Source: Candidatus Omnitrophota bacterium | Lineage (GTDB): Bacteria > Omnitrophota > Gorgyraeia > 2-01-FULL-45-10 | DNA length: 64,000 nt | NCBI GenBank assembly: GCA_041650805.1 | Contig: JBAZKM010000003.1 | Coordinates: 62,001 to 126,000, forward strand | Direction: 5' to 3' | In this document: positions 17,227 through 25,363 of the stretch, in pieces | Layout of the letters: each line of letters begins with the position of its first letter | Position numbering within the stretch: position 1 is the stretch's first letter | The notes under the pieces: generated by a model | Told to the model about the DNA's origin: nothing | Database searches by the model: none | Seen by the model: only the letters and a program-made list of their open reading frames with translations | Made by a program: the position numbers and the translations under genes

Positions 17227-17713
17227 AGAGATATACCTGAATACCCTGGAAGAAGGGAGGCCTGTCACATTACCGTCATCCGGATGGTGCATGTGGCCTT
17301 TTATAAAAGGGGGTGATATCCTTACGCTGCGATCGGGATGCGGCAGGATAGAGATCGGTGATATAGCCATAGCGGATACCTGCAGCCCGGATGAGGTCCG
17401 TTTCGCGGGGCACAGGGTCATAGGTATAGAGACCGTCGGAGACAAAAAGATATATTTCCTGAAATCGGACAACTCCGCCGGCAAAAGCAGCGAATCGATA
17501 CCGGAAGATAAGATCAGGGGAAGGATCGTGTCGGTCACCAGGAACGGACTGGTCTTCGATTACTCGATGCCCCATCTTAAGATGGTGAATCGCGCTATAG
17601 CGTTCATGTCGGCAAGGGCCCCTCTCTTATGTATATTTTTGAAGATGCCCGTATACCTGATAATAAAATGGCGGTTAATGATAAAGGACATGTCAAAACG
17701 GCCGATTCCTTGA
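17204..17713 (+). CDS. S26-like signal-peptidase-fold protein with Cys at the nucleophile position
   Basis: This 169-residue protein has the S24/S26 fold: SGWCMWPFIKGGDIL at residues 26-40 and GHRVIGIE at 69-76. Relatives have SM at the nucleophile position; here it is Cys29-Met30. The second dyad position is His70, as in archaeal and ER-type signal peptidases, rather than Lys. The frame opens at 17150, but the ATG at 17204 gives a normal family N-terminus and a short 23-base overlap. A hydrophobic segment near the C-terminus (LLCIFLKMPVYLIIKW) could anchor it to the membrane. As the last cassette gene it could process the leader or the product; this is inferred. Confidence 0.75.
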   Translation: MRYSKVVKEIYLNTLEEGRPVTLPSSGWCMWPFIKGGDILTLRSGCGRIEIGDIAIADTCSPDEVRFAGHRVIGIETVGDKKIYFLKSDNSAGKSSESIPEDKIRGRIVSVTRNGLVFDYSMPHLKMVNRAIAFMSARAPLLCIFLKMPVYLIIKWRLMIKDMSKRPIP

Positions 17714-17738
17714 TTTTTGAGCGATCGTGTGGTATACT
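17710..17738 (+). promoter_or_regulatory. Promoter candidate for smc
   Basis: TTGATT at 17710-17715 and TATACT at 17733-17738 are separated by 17 bp. The -10 is embedded in GTGGTATACTTT, similar to the promoter of the giant gene at 47540-47553. A second -10-like TATACT lies at 17789-17794 without a clear -35. The smc ATG at 17821 has no Shine-Dalgarno sequence. Confidence 0.5.
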
Positions 17739-17820
17739 TTAGTACGCTTTAGTATTTATGCCGTTAATTTATATCTTTTTGGCTTAATTATACTATTTAT
17801 CAATAAATTATACACAGATC

Positions 17821-20800
17821 ATGCACTTTAAGGCACTAGAGCTGATAGGGTTTAAGTCGTTTGCCGAAAAGACAAAGCTCAATTTTGAACCCGGCGTCAC
17901 GGCAATAGTCGGTCCGAACGGCTGCGGTAAGTCGAATATAGCCGATTCCATCAGATGGGTACTCGGCGAACAGTCCACGAAGAGCCTGCGCGCCTCCAAG
18001 ATGGAGGACGTCATCTTCAACGGCACCGACAATAAAGAGCCGATAAATTTTGCCGAAGTATCCCTCACCCTGTCCAACGAAAAACGTATCCTCCCCATAG
18101 ATTACGACGAAGTCACCATAAGCCGCAGGGTCTTCCGCTCCGGAGAGAACGAATACCTGCTCAATAAGACCCCCGTACGCCTCAAGGACATATCGGAGCT
18201 CCTGATGGGCACCGGCATAGGCGCGGAGAGCTACTCCATAATCGAGCAGGGTAAGATGGACCTCGTGCTCAGTTCAAAGCCGGAAGACCGCAGGTATGTA
18301 TTCGAGGAGGCGAGCGGGATAACGAAGTACAAGTCGAAGAAGAGAGAGGCCCTCCGGAAACTCGAGCAGACCGAGCAGAACCTGCTCCGCATAAACGACA
18401 TCATCCAGGAAGTCAAGCGTCAGATAACCTCCATCGAACGGCAGGCCCGCAAGGCCGAGCGTTATAAAGAGGATTTTGAAAAACTGAAAGATATGGAGGT
18501 CAGGATATCCTGTCTGGAATATAAAGACCTCAAGACCGGCGAGAGGACGCATGCGCTTGAGAGCCAGGACCTGAGGGAACGCGAGAAGGACTATAGCGCG
18601 GATATCGCCGCGATCAACGCAAAGATCGCCGATTACAGGCAGGCGCTCGAAGAGGTCAATAAGAAGATATTCGCCCTCAGGGACAGGCGTTCGTCGCTCT
18701 CCGGGGCCGTAGATATGAATGCCCACAAGATGGAGATAGACAGGGAGAGGATAGAAGAGTCGCGTTCATCCGAATGCACGCTTACGAAAGAGGTAGAGGG
18801 TTTGAGGGAGAAGATATCGCAGGAAGAGGCCTCGGCCGCAGGATTGAAAGCGGAGTTTGAGAGGGTGGCGTCGGAGAGGACGGCGCGGCAGGCATCGCTG
18901 GAGGAGAAGGACCGCACACTGAAGGACCTCAATAGAGATATAGAGGAGAGCGAAGAGAAGCTCAAGGTGTGCAAGGTGAGCACGGTCGATCATCTGGCCA
19001 GGGAGACACGCATAAAGAATGAGCTGATCAAACTGGGGGCGGACGTACAGAACAGGAAGGTCCGCGAGCGCCGGTTGAATATAGAGAAGGAGACGGTGCA
19101 GAAAGACCTGGAAGCGGTCGGCAGGATATCGGAGGCCATCGGGATCGAATTCGAAGAGGCCCGGAAGAGGGTGGCGGACTTAAGGTCCGACCTTGAAACG
19201 AAGACGAAGGTCTCGGAGGCGCTGGCCTCGGAATTGAAGTGCGCGGAGGAAGCGATCGCAAAGGAGGAGAACAGGAAGACCGCCATCAGGTCAAAGATAG
19301 AGTTCCTGGAAGACCTGGTCAACAGGTTCGAAGGCTTCAAGTCAGGTGTCAAGAACCTGCTTGTGAAGATGAGGGAAGAGAGGTCCTCGTTCGGCGGGCT
19401 TCACGGGGTCCTGGCCGATCTTATAAAAGTGGAGAGAGGTTACGAGGAGGCGGTCAGCACGTTCCTGGGAGAGGATGCCCAGCTCATCGTGGCGGAAAAG
19501 GATGACGATATAAAGAACGCGATCGGGTACCTCAAAGAGAGCAATTCGGGCAAGGCGACGTTCATATCGCTCCAGACGCTGGGGAGGATGCGTAAAGACC
19601 GGGCGCTTCCGGACGTATCGCCGGGTGCGGTGCCGTTCGAAAAATTTATAAAAGTCGACGAGAGGTTCGGCGCGCTGGTCGATTATTTCTTCGGGGGCGC
19701 TTACCTTACCGAATCGTTGGATGATGCCATAAAGCCGGACGTCGTGTCGGGACAGTTCGCCCTCGTCACAAAGTCCGGTTTGATGTTCAAGAACGGAAAG
19801 ATATCCGGCGGCAGCGCGGCGGAGAGGGACGAATCCCTCCTGATAGGGCGCAAAGACCGCCTCGAGGCGCTGAAACGGGAAGCGGTGTCCGCGGAGGAGT
19901 CCGTCGCGGCGCTTACGGGATCCGTGCTCGATAAGCGGTCGCGTTTCGCTGCCCTCGAGAGCGAACTGAGGTCTATCGGGGACCGGGCGCATGCCGAAGA
20001 GATAACCCTTTCCAATATAAAGGTCAGGAAAGATGCCCAGGAAGAGAGCGTCAGGAAGTTCAATGACGAGCTCTCCGTGGTCGACCTTGAACTTGATGAG
20101 GTCAGGCAGGCGGTCGATGAGCTTACGACGAAAGGCGAGGCGCTTAATAAGGAGCTGAACGACACCGAGGCAGAGATGTCACGCGCGCAGCTATTCGCGG
20201 AAGAGTCGCAGGTCCTGATAAGCGATAAGAGGTCGAAGCGTGAACAGCTCATCCTGGAGATGGCCACCCTCAGGACGGAGACGCAGTCGTATGACAGGGA
20301 AGAGGAGAGCGCAAGGATAAATGCCGAAAGGTCCGAGTCGTTCCTGGCGGAGTTGAAGGCGACCTTATCCGCCAGGGAGGGGCTCTTGAGGGATGCCGGC
20401 GCGAAGATCATCTCCCTGGAAGAGGAGATCGCTTCTCTTGGTGCGCAGAACGGCACGATGGTCAACGATCTCAGGCTGCTGGACGATGAGTCCGCGGTGG
20501 TCGAGAGGTCCAGGTCGGAGGCGGTCGACAAGATGAGCATCGATGAGCTTCAACTCAAGGAGAAAGAGAGCGAGCTCGAGGCCATGCGCAACCAGGCGCG
20601 CGATCTTGACGTGAAGCTCACGGAGATAAATTACAAAAAGACGAACCTGCGCGAGCGCATACAGCAGGCATATAAGACGGACCTGGAGACGGTCCACGCG
20701 GAACCCGAAGAGACGATAGACCGCGACGCGTTAAGGGCGCAGGTGTCGGAGCTGAAAGAACGCCTGGACAGGATGGGCCCCGTCAACCTTGTCGCCATAG

Positions 20801-21414
20801 AGGAGCATAAGGAATTGGAGGAACGCCACTCTTTCCTGGTCCACCAGCAGGAGGACCTGGTGAACGCGAAGGAATCATTGCTGAAGGCGATCCAGAAGAT
20901 AAATAAGACCACCAGGGAACTTTTTATGGATGCGTTCCAGAAGATACGGGTGGAGTTCAAAAATTTCTTCCGGCTCCTCTTCGGCGGCGGCCAGGCGGAG
21001 CTGGTGTTGATAGACGAGCAGGATGTGCTGGAGTCCGGCATCGAGATCATAGTGAGGCCGCCGGGAAAGAAGCTACAGAACATCATGCTGCTCTCGGGCG
21101 GAGAGAAGGCGCTTACGGCCATAGCGCTCCTCTTCTCTATATTCAAGGTCAAGCCGAGCCCGTTCTGCGTCCTGGACGAGATAGACGCGCCCCTGGACGA
21201 ATCGAACGTCCTCAGGTTCTCCAATGTCCTGAAGGATTTTCTCAAGATATCGCAGTTCATCATAATCACCCACAACAAGCGCACCATCGAGCTTGCCGAC
21301 GTGATGTATGGCATCACCATGCAGGAGAGGGGCGTCTCGAAGATAGTATCGGTTAAGTTACTGGATGAGAAGAAGAGGGCCAAGGAAGGCGAGAGCGTAG
21401 GGGCCCCCTCTTAA
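17821..21414 (+). CDS. smc: Chromosome segregation protein SMC
   Basis: This 1,197-residue ATPase organises and segregates the chromosome with ScpA and ScpB. The N-terminal Walker A is GPNGCGKSNI at residues 32-41. Two long coiled coils (about 165-500 and 660-1000) flank a globular hinge at about 505-650. The C-terminal head has the ABC signature LLSGGEKALTAIALLFSIF and Walker B FCVLDEIDAPLDESN. Length is standard for bacterial SMC. ScpA and ScpB are not in the window. It begins a new transcription unit after the RiPP-type cassette. Confidence 0.98.
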   Translation: MHFKALELIGFKSFAEKTKLNFEPGVTAIVGPNGCGKSNIADSIRWVLGEQSTKSLRASKMEDVIFNGTDNKEPINFAEVSLTLSNEKRILPIDYDEVTISRRVFRSGENEYLLNKTPVRLKDISELLMGTGIGAESYSIIEQGKMDLVLSSKPEDRRYVFEEASGITKYKSKKREALRKLEQTEQNLLRINDIIQEVKRQITSIERQARKAERYKEDFEKLKDMEVRISCLEYKDLKTGERTHALESQDLREREKDYSADIAAINAKIADYRQALEEVNKKIFALRDRRSSLSGAVDMNAHKMEIDRERIEESRSSECTLTKEVEGLREKISQEEASAAGLKAEFERVASERTARQASLEEKDRTLKDLNRDIEESEEKLKVCKVSTVDHLARETRIKNELIKLGADVQNRKVRERRLNIEKETVQKDLEAVGRISEAIGIEFEEARKRVADLRSDLETKTKVSEALASELKCAEEAIAKEENRKTAIRSKIEFLEDLVNRFEGFKSGVKNLLVKMREERSSFGGLHGVLADLIKVERGYEEAVSTFLGEDAQLIVAEKDDDIKNAIGYLKESNSGKATFISLQTLGRMRKDRALPDVSPGAVPFEKFIKVDERFGALVDYFFGGAYLTESLDDAIKPDVVSGQFALVTKSGLMFKNGKISGGSAAERDESLLIGRKDRLEALKREAVSAEESVAALTGSVLDKRSRFAALESELRSIGDRAHAEEITLSNIKVRKDAQEESVRKFNDELSVVDLELDEVRQAVDELTTKGEALNKELNDTEAEMSRAQLFAEESQVLISDKRSKREQLILEMATLRTETQSYDREEESARINAERSESFLAELKATLSAREGLLRDAGAKIISLEEEIASLGAQNGTMVNDLRLLDDESAVVERSRSEAVDKMSIDELQLKEKESELEAMRNQARDLDVKLTEINYKKTNLRERIQQAYKTDLETVHAEPEETIDRDALRAQVSELKERLDRMGPVNLVAIEEHKELEERHSFLVHQQEDLVNAKESLLKAIQKINKTTRELFMDAFQKIRVEFKNFFRLLFGGGQAELVLIDEQDVLESGIEIIVRPPGKKLQNIMLLSGGEKALTAIALLFSIFKVKPSPFCVLDEIDAPLDESNVLRFSNVLKDFLKISQFIIITHNKRTIELADVMYGITMQERGVSKIVSVKLLDEKKRAKEGESVGAPS

Positions 21415-21432
21415 ATATCGGTATTGACCTGC

Positions 21433-22614
21433 CTAAACCATAGCGGAAGAATAGAGACAGACCTTGTTCTTACCGGTGCGTTTTGCCTCATAGAGCGCCA
21501 TATCGGCGCGTGATATCAGCTCATCTTTCGTCAGGGCGTCTTCCGGGTAAGCCGCAACCCCTGCGCTTATGGTGAGACGCTTCGAAATGTCCTTTATGGT
21601 CTCATCGTCCGCATAGAGTTTTTCCACTTCACTCCTTATCCTCTCGGCGAAGAGGCGCGCGTTCTCTTTCGATGTGCTCGGCATTACGATCGCGAACTCC
21701 TCGCCGCCGTACCGGGCCACCGTGTCGCACTTCCTCGATTTGCCCTGCAGCACTTCCGCGATCTTCCGCAGGGCATGGTCGCCGCGCATGTGGCCGAGGG
21801 TATCGTTATAATTCTTGAAGTTGTCTATGTCGAGCATCACCATGCTGATGACGGTGTCATTAAGTTTGGCGCGTTCCATCTCTACCGAAAGGACATGCTG
21901 GAACTTTCCGTAGTTCCAGAGCTTGGTCAGCCAATCTATATTCGAGAGGTACACGGTCTCTTCGTACAGCCGGGAATTCTCTATGGCAAGCCCTGTGTGG
22001 TTAGCGAACATCGTGAGCATTTCGACATCGGATTTGGTTATCGGCTTTTTATTGAAGACGTTGTCTACGAGTATCGCGCCGAGCACCTTGTCCTTTGCCC
22101 TCAACGGTATCGTCACGAAGTAGTCGGTGTTCAGCATCTTCCGCAGGTCAGGGTCCACCCTGGACTTCGCCTCTTCGGTTATTATCTCGAAAGGCATGCC
22201 TTCGAGTATGGTGAGGGCGAGTATCCCCATATCTTCCCTGAGCGGTATCTTTATGCCCTTTACTATGGAGTTCAGCTTCGATTCCCTGTCGCTCTTGAAA
22301 CCGTCATATGCAGCTATGAAGTCGTCGAGCGTCATCCTGCGCTGAGATATCGCGTGCCAGATCTTTCCTGCCTCATCGGCCGAGTGCGGCCCTATGCCCA
22401 TTACGCCTTCAAGGACATTCTCTTTCTCGTTAACAAGGAAGAGCATGGCGCGGTTGAATCCGAGCCCCTCATGGGAAGTGAGGGCCGTGAGGATTATATA
22501 GAATATCTGGTCGAGCTTAAGGGTGGTCCTCATGGCGTTGGAGACCTCGTAGAGGAGCGCGAACTCCCACTCAAGCCGTTCCAGTTCCTGTTTTAAGTTC
22601 TTCTCTTTTTCCAT
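21433..22614 (-). CDS. GAF-GGDEF diguanylate cyclase
   Basis: This 393-residue protein on the minus strand has an N-terminal coiled helix, a GAF sensory domain at about residues 20-215 (FVTIPLRAKDKVLGAILVDN is typical) and a C-terminal GGDEF domain. The active-site motif is GGEEF, and RKCD lies five residues upstream, matching the RxxD inhibitory I-site, so the enzyme is predicted to be active and product-inhibited. It makes cyclic di-GMP from two GTP. There is no membrane segment, so the ligand sensed by GAF is cytoplasmic and unknown. The gene converges on smc. Confidence 0.93.
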   Translation of the reverse strand: MEKEKNLKQELERLEWEFALLYEVSNAMRTTLKLDQIFYIILTALTSHEGLGFNRAMLFLVNEKENVLEGVMGIGPHSADEAGKIWHAISQRRMTLDDFIAAYDGFKSDRESKLNSIVKGIKIPLREDMGILALTILEGMPFEIITEEAKSRVDPDLRKMLNTDYFVTIPLRAKDKVLGAILVDNVFNKKPITKSDVEMLTMFANHTGLAIENSRLYEETVYLSNIDWLTKLWNYGKFQHVLSVEMERAKLNDTVISMVMLDIDNFKNYNDTLGHMRGDHALRKIAEVLQGKSRKCDTVARYGGEEFAIVMPSTSKENARLFAERIRSEVEKLYADDETIKDISKRLTISAGVAAYPEDALTKDELISRADMALYEAKRTGKNKVCLYSSAMV

Positions 22615-22621
22615 ATTTTAT

Positions 22622-22657
22622 AAAAACTCGGCCGTGGCGCGTCTTCGCACCACGGCC
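22622..22657 (-). terminator. Intrinsic terminator after the small exported-protein gene
   Basis: Read on the minus strand, GGCCGTGG and CCACGGCC (22650-22657 and 22630-22637) form an 8-bp GC-rich stem with a 12-nt loop, followed by GAGTTTTTAT. It sits between the stop of the gene at 22675-23184 and the start of the GGDEF gene, and would uncouple the two. Confidence 0.75.
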
Positions 22658-22674
22658 TTGCGTTAAATGCGCTA

Positions 22675-23184
22675 TTATTCGGCCGTTTTCCCATCTGCCG
22701 CTTTTTGAGGCGCTGCGGACGGGGCGGGGTTGCGTATGACACCCTGGCCCGGAGGAAGGGAAGAAGGCTGCCCCATCACAGGCGCCTTGACCTTACCGAA
22801 GGCCACATTGAGAGCCGTCTCTTTGCCGTCGGAGCTCCTGGCCATGATCCTTACCGTATCGCCGGGTTTAAGCTCCGAGATATCCGTTATCTTTGCCACT
22901 CCCGTAGTCGGCGTCAGTTCGACCGAATGGACCTTATTGTCCCGCTCATTCTTTACTTCGAGCACAGGTTTGGCCGGGTCAGAGGTATCTATCTTCGTCA
23001 GGGCGCCGAATAGCACGGTAAAATTCGGCCGTGGCATCCCGGGCGGCATGCCTTGCGGGATAGCCGGCATGGCCTGAGCGGCGGCGGGTTTCGATGCCTC
23101 ATCCTTCGTATCGGCCGCATGGGCGGATAAGAGCATGGAGACGGAGAATAATGCGGTTACAAACGTTATCATGACCTTCTTCAT
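22675..23184 (-). CDS. Small exported Pro/Ala-rich protein
   Basis: This 169-residue protein has a clear signal peptide (KKVMITFVTALFSVSMLLSAHA, cleaved after AHA near residue 23; given here as KKVMITFVTALF and SVSMLLSAHA). The mature part has a Pro/Met/Gly-rich stretch (residues 40-52), a small beta-rich domain at about 53-130 (FGALTKIDTSDPAKPVLEV, LKPGDTVRIMA) resembling an OB-like or SH3-like fold, and a disordered Pro/Ala/Gln tail. I do not recognise the family. It has its own promoter and a good ribosome-binding site (AAGGAGG), and a terminator follows. It probably acts in the periplasm. Confidence 0.75.
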   Translation of the reverse strand: MKKVMITFVTALFSVSMLLSAHAADTKDEASKPAAAQAMPAIPQGMPPGMPRPNFTVLFGALTKIDTSDPAKPVLEVKNERDNKVHSVELTPTTGVAKITDISELKPGDTVRIMARSSDGKETALNVAFGKVKAPVMGQPSSLPPGQGVIRNPAPSAAPQKAADGKTAE

Positions 23185-23211
23185 AGTGAACCTCCTTATA
23201 TATACCTTGTA

Positions 23212-23240
23212 ATATTAACATAATACCATAGAGCTGTCAA
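23212..23240 (-). promoter_or_regulatory. Sigma-70 promoter for the small exported protein
   Basis: On the minus strand TTGACA (23235-23240) and TAATAT (23212-23217) are separated by exactly 17 bp, upstream of the AAGGAGG ribosome-binding site of the 22675-23184 gene. It is divergent from the riboflavin-operon promoter about 55 bp away. Confidence 0.75.
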
Positions 23241-23293
23241 GCATCCCGGGCATGTGCGACTTATTCATAGCTACGTCAATTCCAATAAAAGGG

Positions 23294-23322
23294 TTGACAG
23301 GGCTGACCGTCTGGTGTATGAT
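23294..23322 (+). promoter_or_regulatory. Sigma-70 promoter for the riboflavin operon
   Basis: A perfect TTGACA at 23294-23299 and TATGAT at 23317-23322 are separated by 17 bp. Initiation near 23329 coincides with the first stem of the FMN riboswitch. Confidence 0.85.
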
Positions 23323-23326
23323 ACTT

Positions 23327-23540
23327 GCGATCTTCGGGGTGAGGCGAAATTCCTCAACCGGCGGTAAAGCCCGCGACTCCCGTATATAACGGGACAGAAC
23401 TTGTGAAATTCAAGTGCCGACCGTTCCACCTACGCAGTTTTCGCTATTCAAGGGAGATTTGCTTCGGTGGATCCGCCGAAGCTCAAACGCGAAAGCATTT
23501 GAGCGAAGGCGGAATAGTCGGGATGGTAGAAGAGAAGATA
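23327..23540 (+). promoter_or_regulatory. FMN riboswitch (RFN element) with a large insertion
   Basis: The conserved RFN blocks are present in order: GATCTTCGGGG near 23329, GGCGAAATTCC at 23343-23353, ACCGGCGGTAAAGCCCGCGA at 23358-23377, GTGAAATTCAAGTGCCGAC at 23403-23421, and AGTCGGGATGG-AGAAGA at 23516-23533. Between the last two blocks, where most RFN elements have only a few bases, there is a roughly 90-nt palindromic insertion (about 23425-23513). FMN binding should favour the terminator that follows and shut down the operon. The longest frame through this region (from 23403) is not coding. Confidence 0.92.
23425..23513. repeat. Palindromic repeat inserted in the FMN riboswitch
   Basis: An outer imperfect pair (TCCACCTACG near 23425 and CGAAGGCGGA ending at 23513) encloses a near-perfect palindrome around GGATCC (CTTCGG-TGGATCC-GCCGAAG at 23462-23481) and a GCTCAAA/TTTGAGC hairpin (23481-23503). 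The CCGCC/GGCGG and CTTCGG words match the repeats that flank the tRNA at 28.87-29.4 kb, so this looks like a dispersed repeat inserted into a tolerant loop. Confidence 0.7.
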
Positions 23541-23575
23541 AGTCCACAGTCGACGGTCCACAGTCCACGGTGGAA
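23541..23575. repeat. Run of 7-bp words (type f) in the riboswitch expression platform
   Basis: Consecutive heptamers AGTCCAC, AGTCGAC, GGTCCAC, AGTCCAC and GGTGGAA run from 23541 to 23575 between the FMN aptamer and the terminator. Only a short facing arm (GGTGG) is present, so it is less palindromic than the other heptamer loci. It may supply the alternative pairing partner of the expression platform; this is inferred. Confidence 0.65.
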
Positions 23576-23580
23576 GATGA

Positions 23581-23612
23581 ACCCCGAAGAAAGAGATCGG
23601 GGTTTTTATTTT
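23581..23612 (+). terminator. Riboswitch-controlled intrinsic terminator abutting ribBA
   Basis: ACCCCGA at 23581-23587 pairs exactly with TCGGGGT at 23597-23603 around a 9-nt loop, and a T-rich tract reaches position 23612. The ribBA ATG follows at 23613 with no gap, so readthrough or termination decides expression, and the hairpin could also block ribosome access. Confidence 0.88.
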
Positions 23613-24809
23613 ATGAAATTTAATTCAATAAAAGAGATATTGGAAGACCTGAAGAAGGGCAGGCAGGTCATCGTGATCGACGATGAGGACCGCGAGAACG
23701 AGGGCGACCTCATAATGGCGGGTTGCCTGACCAAACCCGCAGACATCGCCTTCATGGCTACCCATGGCCGCGGCCTTATATGCGTCCCTATGGAGGCGCG
23801 GCGTCTCGATGAGCTGGACCTCCATCCGATGGCGACAAAGACATTCGATACTTACAGGACGGGATGGGCCATATCTTGCGATGCCGGGCGCGGAGTGACG
23901 ACGGGCATCTCTTCTCACGATAGGGCCCTCACCATAAATATGCTGGCAAACCCACGGACCGTCCCGGGCGACCTCATAAGGCCGGGTCATCTATTCCCGC
24001 TCAGGGCTAACGAAGGCGGGGTGCTCGTGCGCGCCGGCCACACCGAGGCCTGCGTCGACCTTTTGAAGCTTGCGGGGCTCTATCCGGTCGGCGTCATATG
24101 CGAGATAATGAAAGATGACGGCACTATGGCGAGGACGCCCGACCTTCTGAGGTTCTCCAGGACGCACGGCCTCAAGATATGCGCTATCGCGGACCTTATA
24201 GAATACAGGAGGAGATCGGAGAAGCTCATAAAGAGGGTAGCCGAGACGGTGATCCCGACGGATTTCGGGAAGTTCAGGGTCTATGTTTATGAATCGGTGC
24301 TCGACAGGTATCATCACCTTGCCCTGGTAAAGGGCAGGCCGGATAAGAACGGGGCGCTCGTAAGGGTACATTCGGAATGCCTGACCGGGGATGTCTTCGG
24401 GTCCAAAAGGTGCGACTGCGGCGAACAGCTCCATAGGGCGATGAAAGTGATCGGCCTGTCCCGGGGCGGCGTCATACTTTATATGAGGCAGGAAGGCCGA
24501 GGTATAGGGCTCGCGAATAAGCTTAAGGCGTATGAATTGCAGGACGGCGGGCTCGATACCGTGGAGGCCAATAAGGCGCTCGGCTTTAAGCCGGACCTCA
24601 GGGATTACGGTATAGGGGCTCAGATACTGGCCGACCTGGGGTTAAAGAAGATACGGCTCCTTACGAACAATCCGAAGAAGGTCGTCGGGTTGGAAGGTCA
24701 TGGTCTTGAGATCGTTGAACGCGTCTCCATTCAGGTGCCGCCTTCCAGGACGAATAAGCGGTATCTCAGGGCGAAGAAGGAGAAGCTGGGCCATTTGATA
24801 AGTATTTAA
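23613..24809 (+). CDS. ribBA: Bifunctional 3,4-dihydroxy-2-butanone-4-phosphate synthase / GTP cyclohydrolase II
   Basis: This 398-residue fusion supplies both precursors of the riboflavin ring. The N-terminal RibB half has DDEDRENEGDLIMAG and AGHTEACVDLLKLAG; the C-terminal RibA half has RVHSECLTGDVFGSKRCDCG (split as RVHSECLTGDVF and GSKRCDCG), with three Cys for zinc, and RQEGRGIGLANK. The start at 23613 (MKFNSIKEILEDLKKG) replaces a frame that extends 210 bases upstream through the FMN riboswitch and terminator. It leads an operon of riboflavin genes. Both halves look complete. Confidence 0.97.
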   Translation: MKFNSIKEILEDLKKGRQVIVIDDEDRENEGDLIMAGCLTKPADIAFMATHGRGLICVPMEARRLDELDLHPMATKTFDTYRTGWAISCDAGRGVTTGISSHDRALTINMLANPRTVPGDLIRPGHLFPLRANEGGVLVRAGHTEACVDLLKLAGLYPVGVICEIMKDDGTMARTPDLLRFSRTHGLKICAIADLIEYRRRSEKLIKRVAETVIPTDFGKFRVYVYESVLDRYHHLALVKGRPDKNGALVRVHSECLTGDVFGSKRCDCGEQLHRAMKVIGLSRGGVILYMRQEGRGIGLANKLKAYELQDGGLDTVEANKALGFKPDLRDYGIGAQILADLGLKKIRLLTNNPKKVVGLEGHGLEIVERVSIQVPPSRTNKRYLRAKKEKLGHLISI

Positions 24810-24859
24810 GCTGTCAGCTTTCAGCTGTCAGCTATCAGCAAAAAAAGCTGAAAGCTAAA
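24809..24859. repeat. Heptamer-periodic inverted repeat (type b) between ribBA and ribH
   Basis: The left arm at 24809-24836 is four 7-bp words (two of AGCTGTC, plus AGCTTTC and AGCTATC) beginning on the last base of the ribBA stop codon. The right arm is AGCTGAA and AGCTAAA at 24846-24859. AGCTTTCAGCT at 24816-24826 pairs exactly with AGCTGAAAGCT at 24846-24856. The same AGCT-NNN words build the repeats at 33579 and 37207. Confidence 0.85.
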
Positions 24860-24881
24860 AGTAAAGAAAGGGAGGATGAAG

Positions 24882-25346
24882 ATGGCGAATCTGATAAAAG
24901 CGGATCTTATGGCAAAGGGTAAGAAGTTCGCGGTGGTGGTCTCCCGGTTCAATGAGTTCATATCGGGAAAGCTCCTGGAGGGGTGCCTCGATACCCTTAC
25001 AAGGCACGGCGCCGCGGATAGTTCGCAGGATGTCGTGTGGGTGCCTGGCGCATTCGAGATACCTCTCATCGCGCTGAAGCTGGCAAAGGGTAAGAAGTAT
25101 GACGCGGTCATATGTCTTGGCACCGTGATCCGGGGCGCGACGCCGCATTTCGATTTCGTCGCGAGCGAAGTGGCCAAGGGGGTCGCGAAGGTCTCGCTCG
25201 ATACCGGGGTACCGTGCGTCTTCGGTGTCATCACCGCGGACAATCTCGAACAGGCGATAGAGCGTGCAGGGACGAAGGACGGCAACAAGGGGCGCGACGC
25301 CGCACTCTCGGCGATCGAGATGGCGAACCTGGCGGGCAAGGTATAA
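24882..25346 (+). CDS. ribH: 6,7-dimethyl-8-ribityllumazine synthase
   Basis: This 154-residue enzyme condenses the RibB and RibD-pathway products into lumazine, the penultimate riboflavin intermediate. [49 protein letters not shown] and [16 protein letters not shown] are canonical. The frame opens at 24876, but the ribosome-binding site AAGGGAGG ends at 24875, directly against that ATG; the ATG at 24882 is correctly spaced. It follows ribBA in the FMN-controlled operon. Confidence 0.96.
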   Translation: MANLIKADLMAKGKKFAVVVSRFNEFISGKLLEGCLDTLTRHGAADSSQDVVWVPGAFEIPLIALKLAKGKKYDAVICLGTVIRGATPHFDFVASEVAKGVAKVSLDTGVPCVFGVITADNLEQAIERAGTKDGNKGRDAALSAIEMANLAGKV

Positions 25347-25363
25347 TAATATAAGGAGAGGAC

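Noticed and set aside
23403..23612. In-frame N-terminal extension of RibBA of 70 codons
   Set aside because: It runs through the FMN aptamer, its insertion and the terminator, starts at a TTG, and is unlike RibB N-termini.
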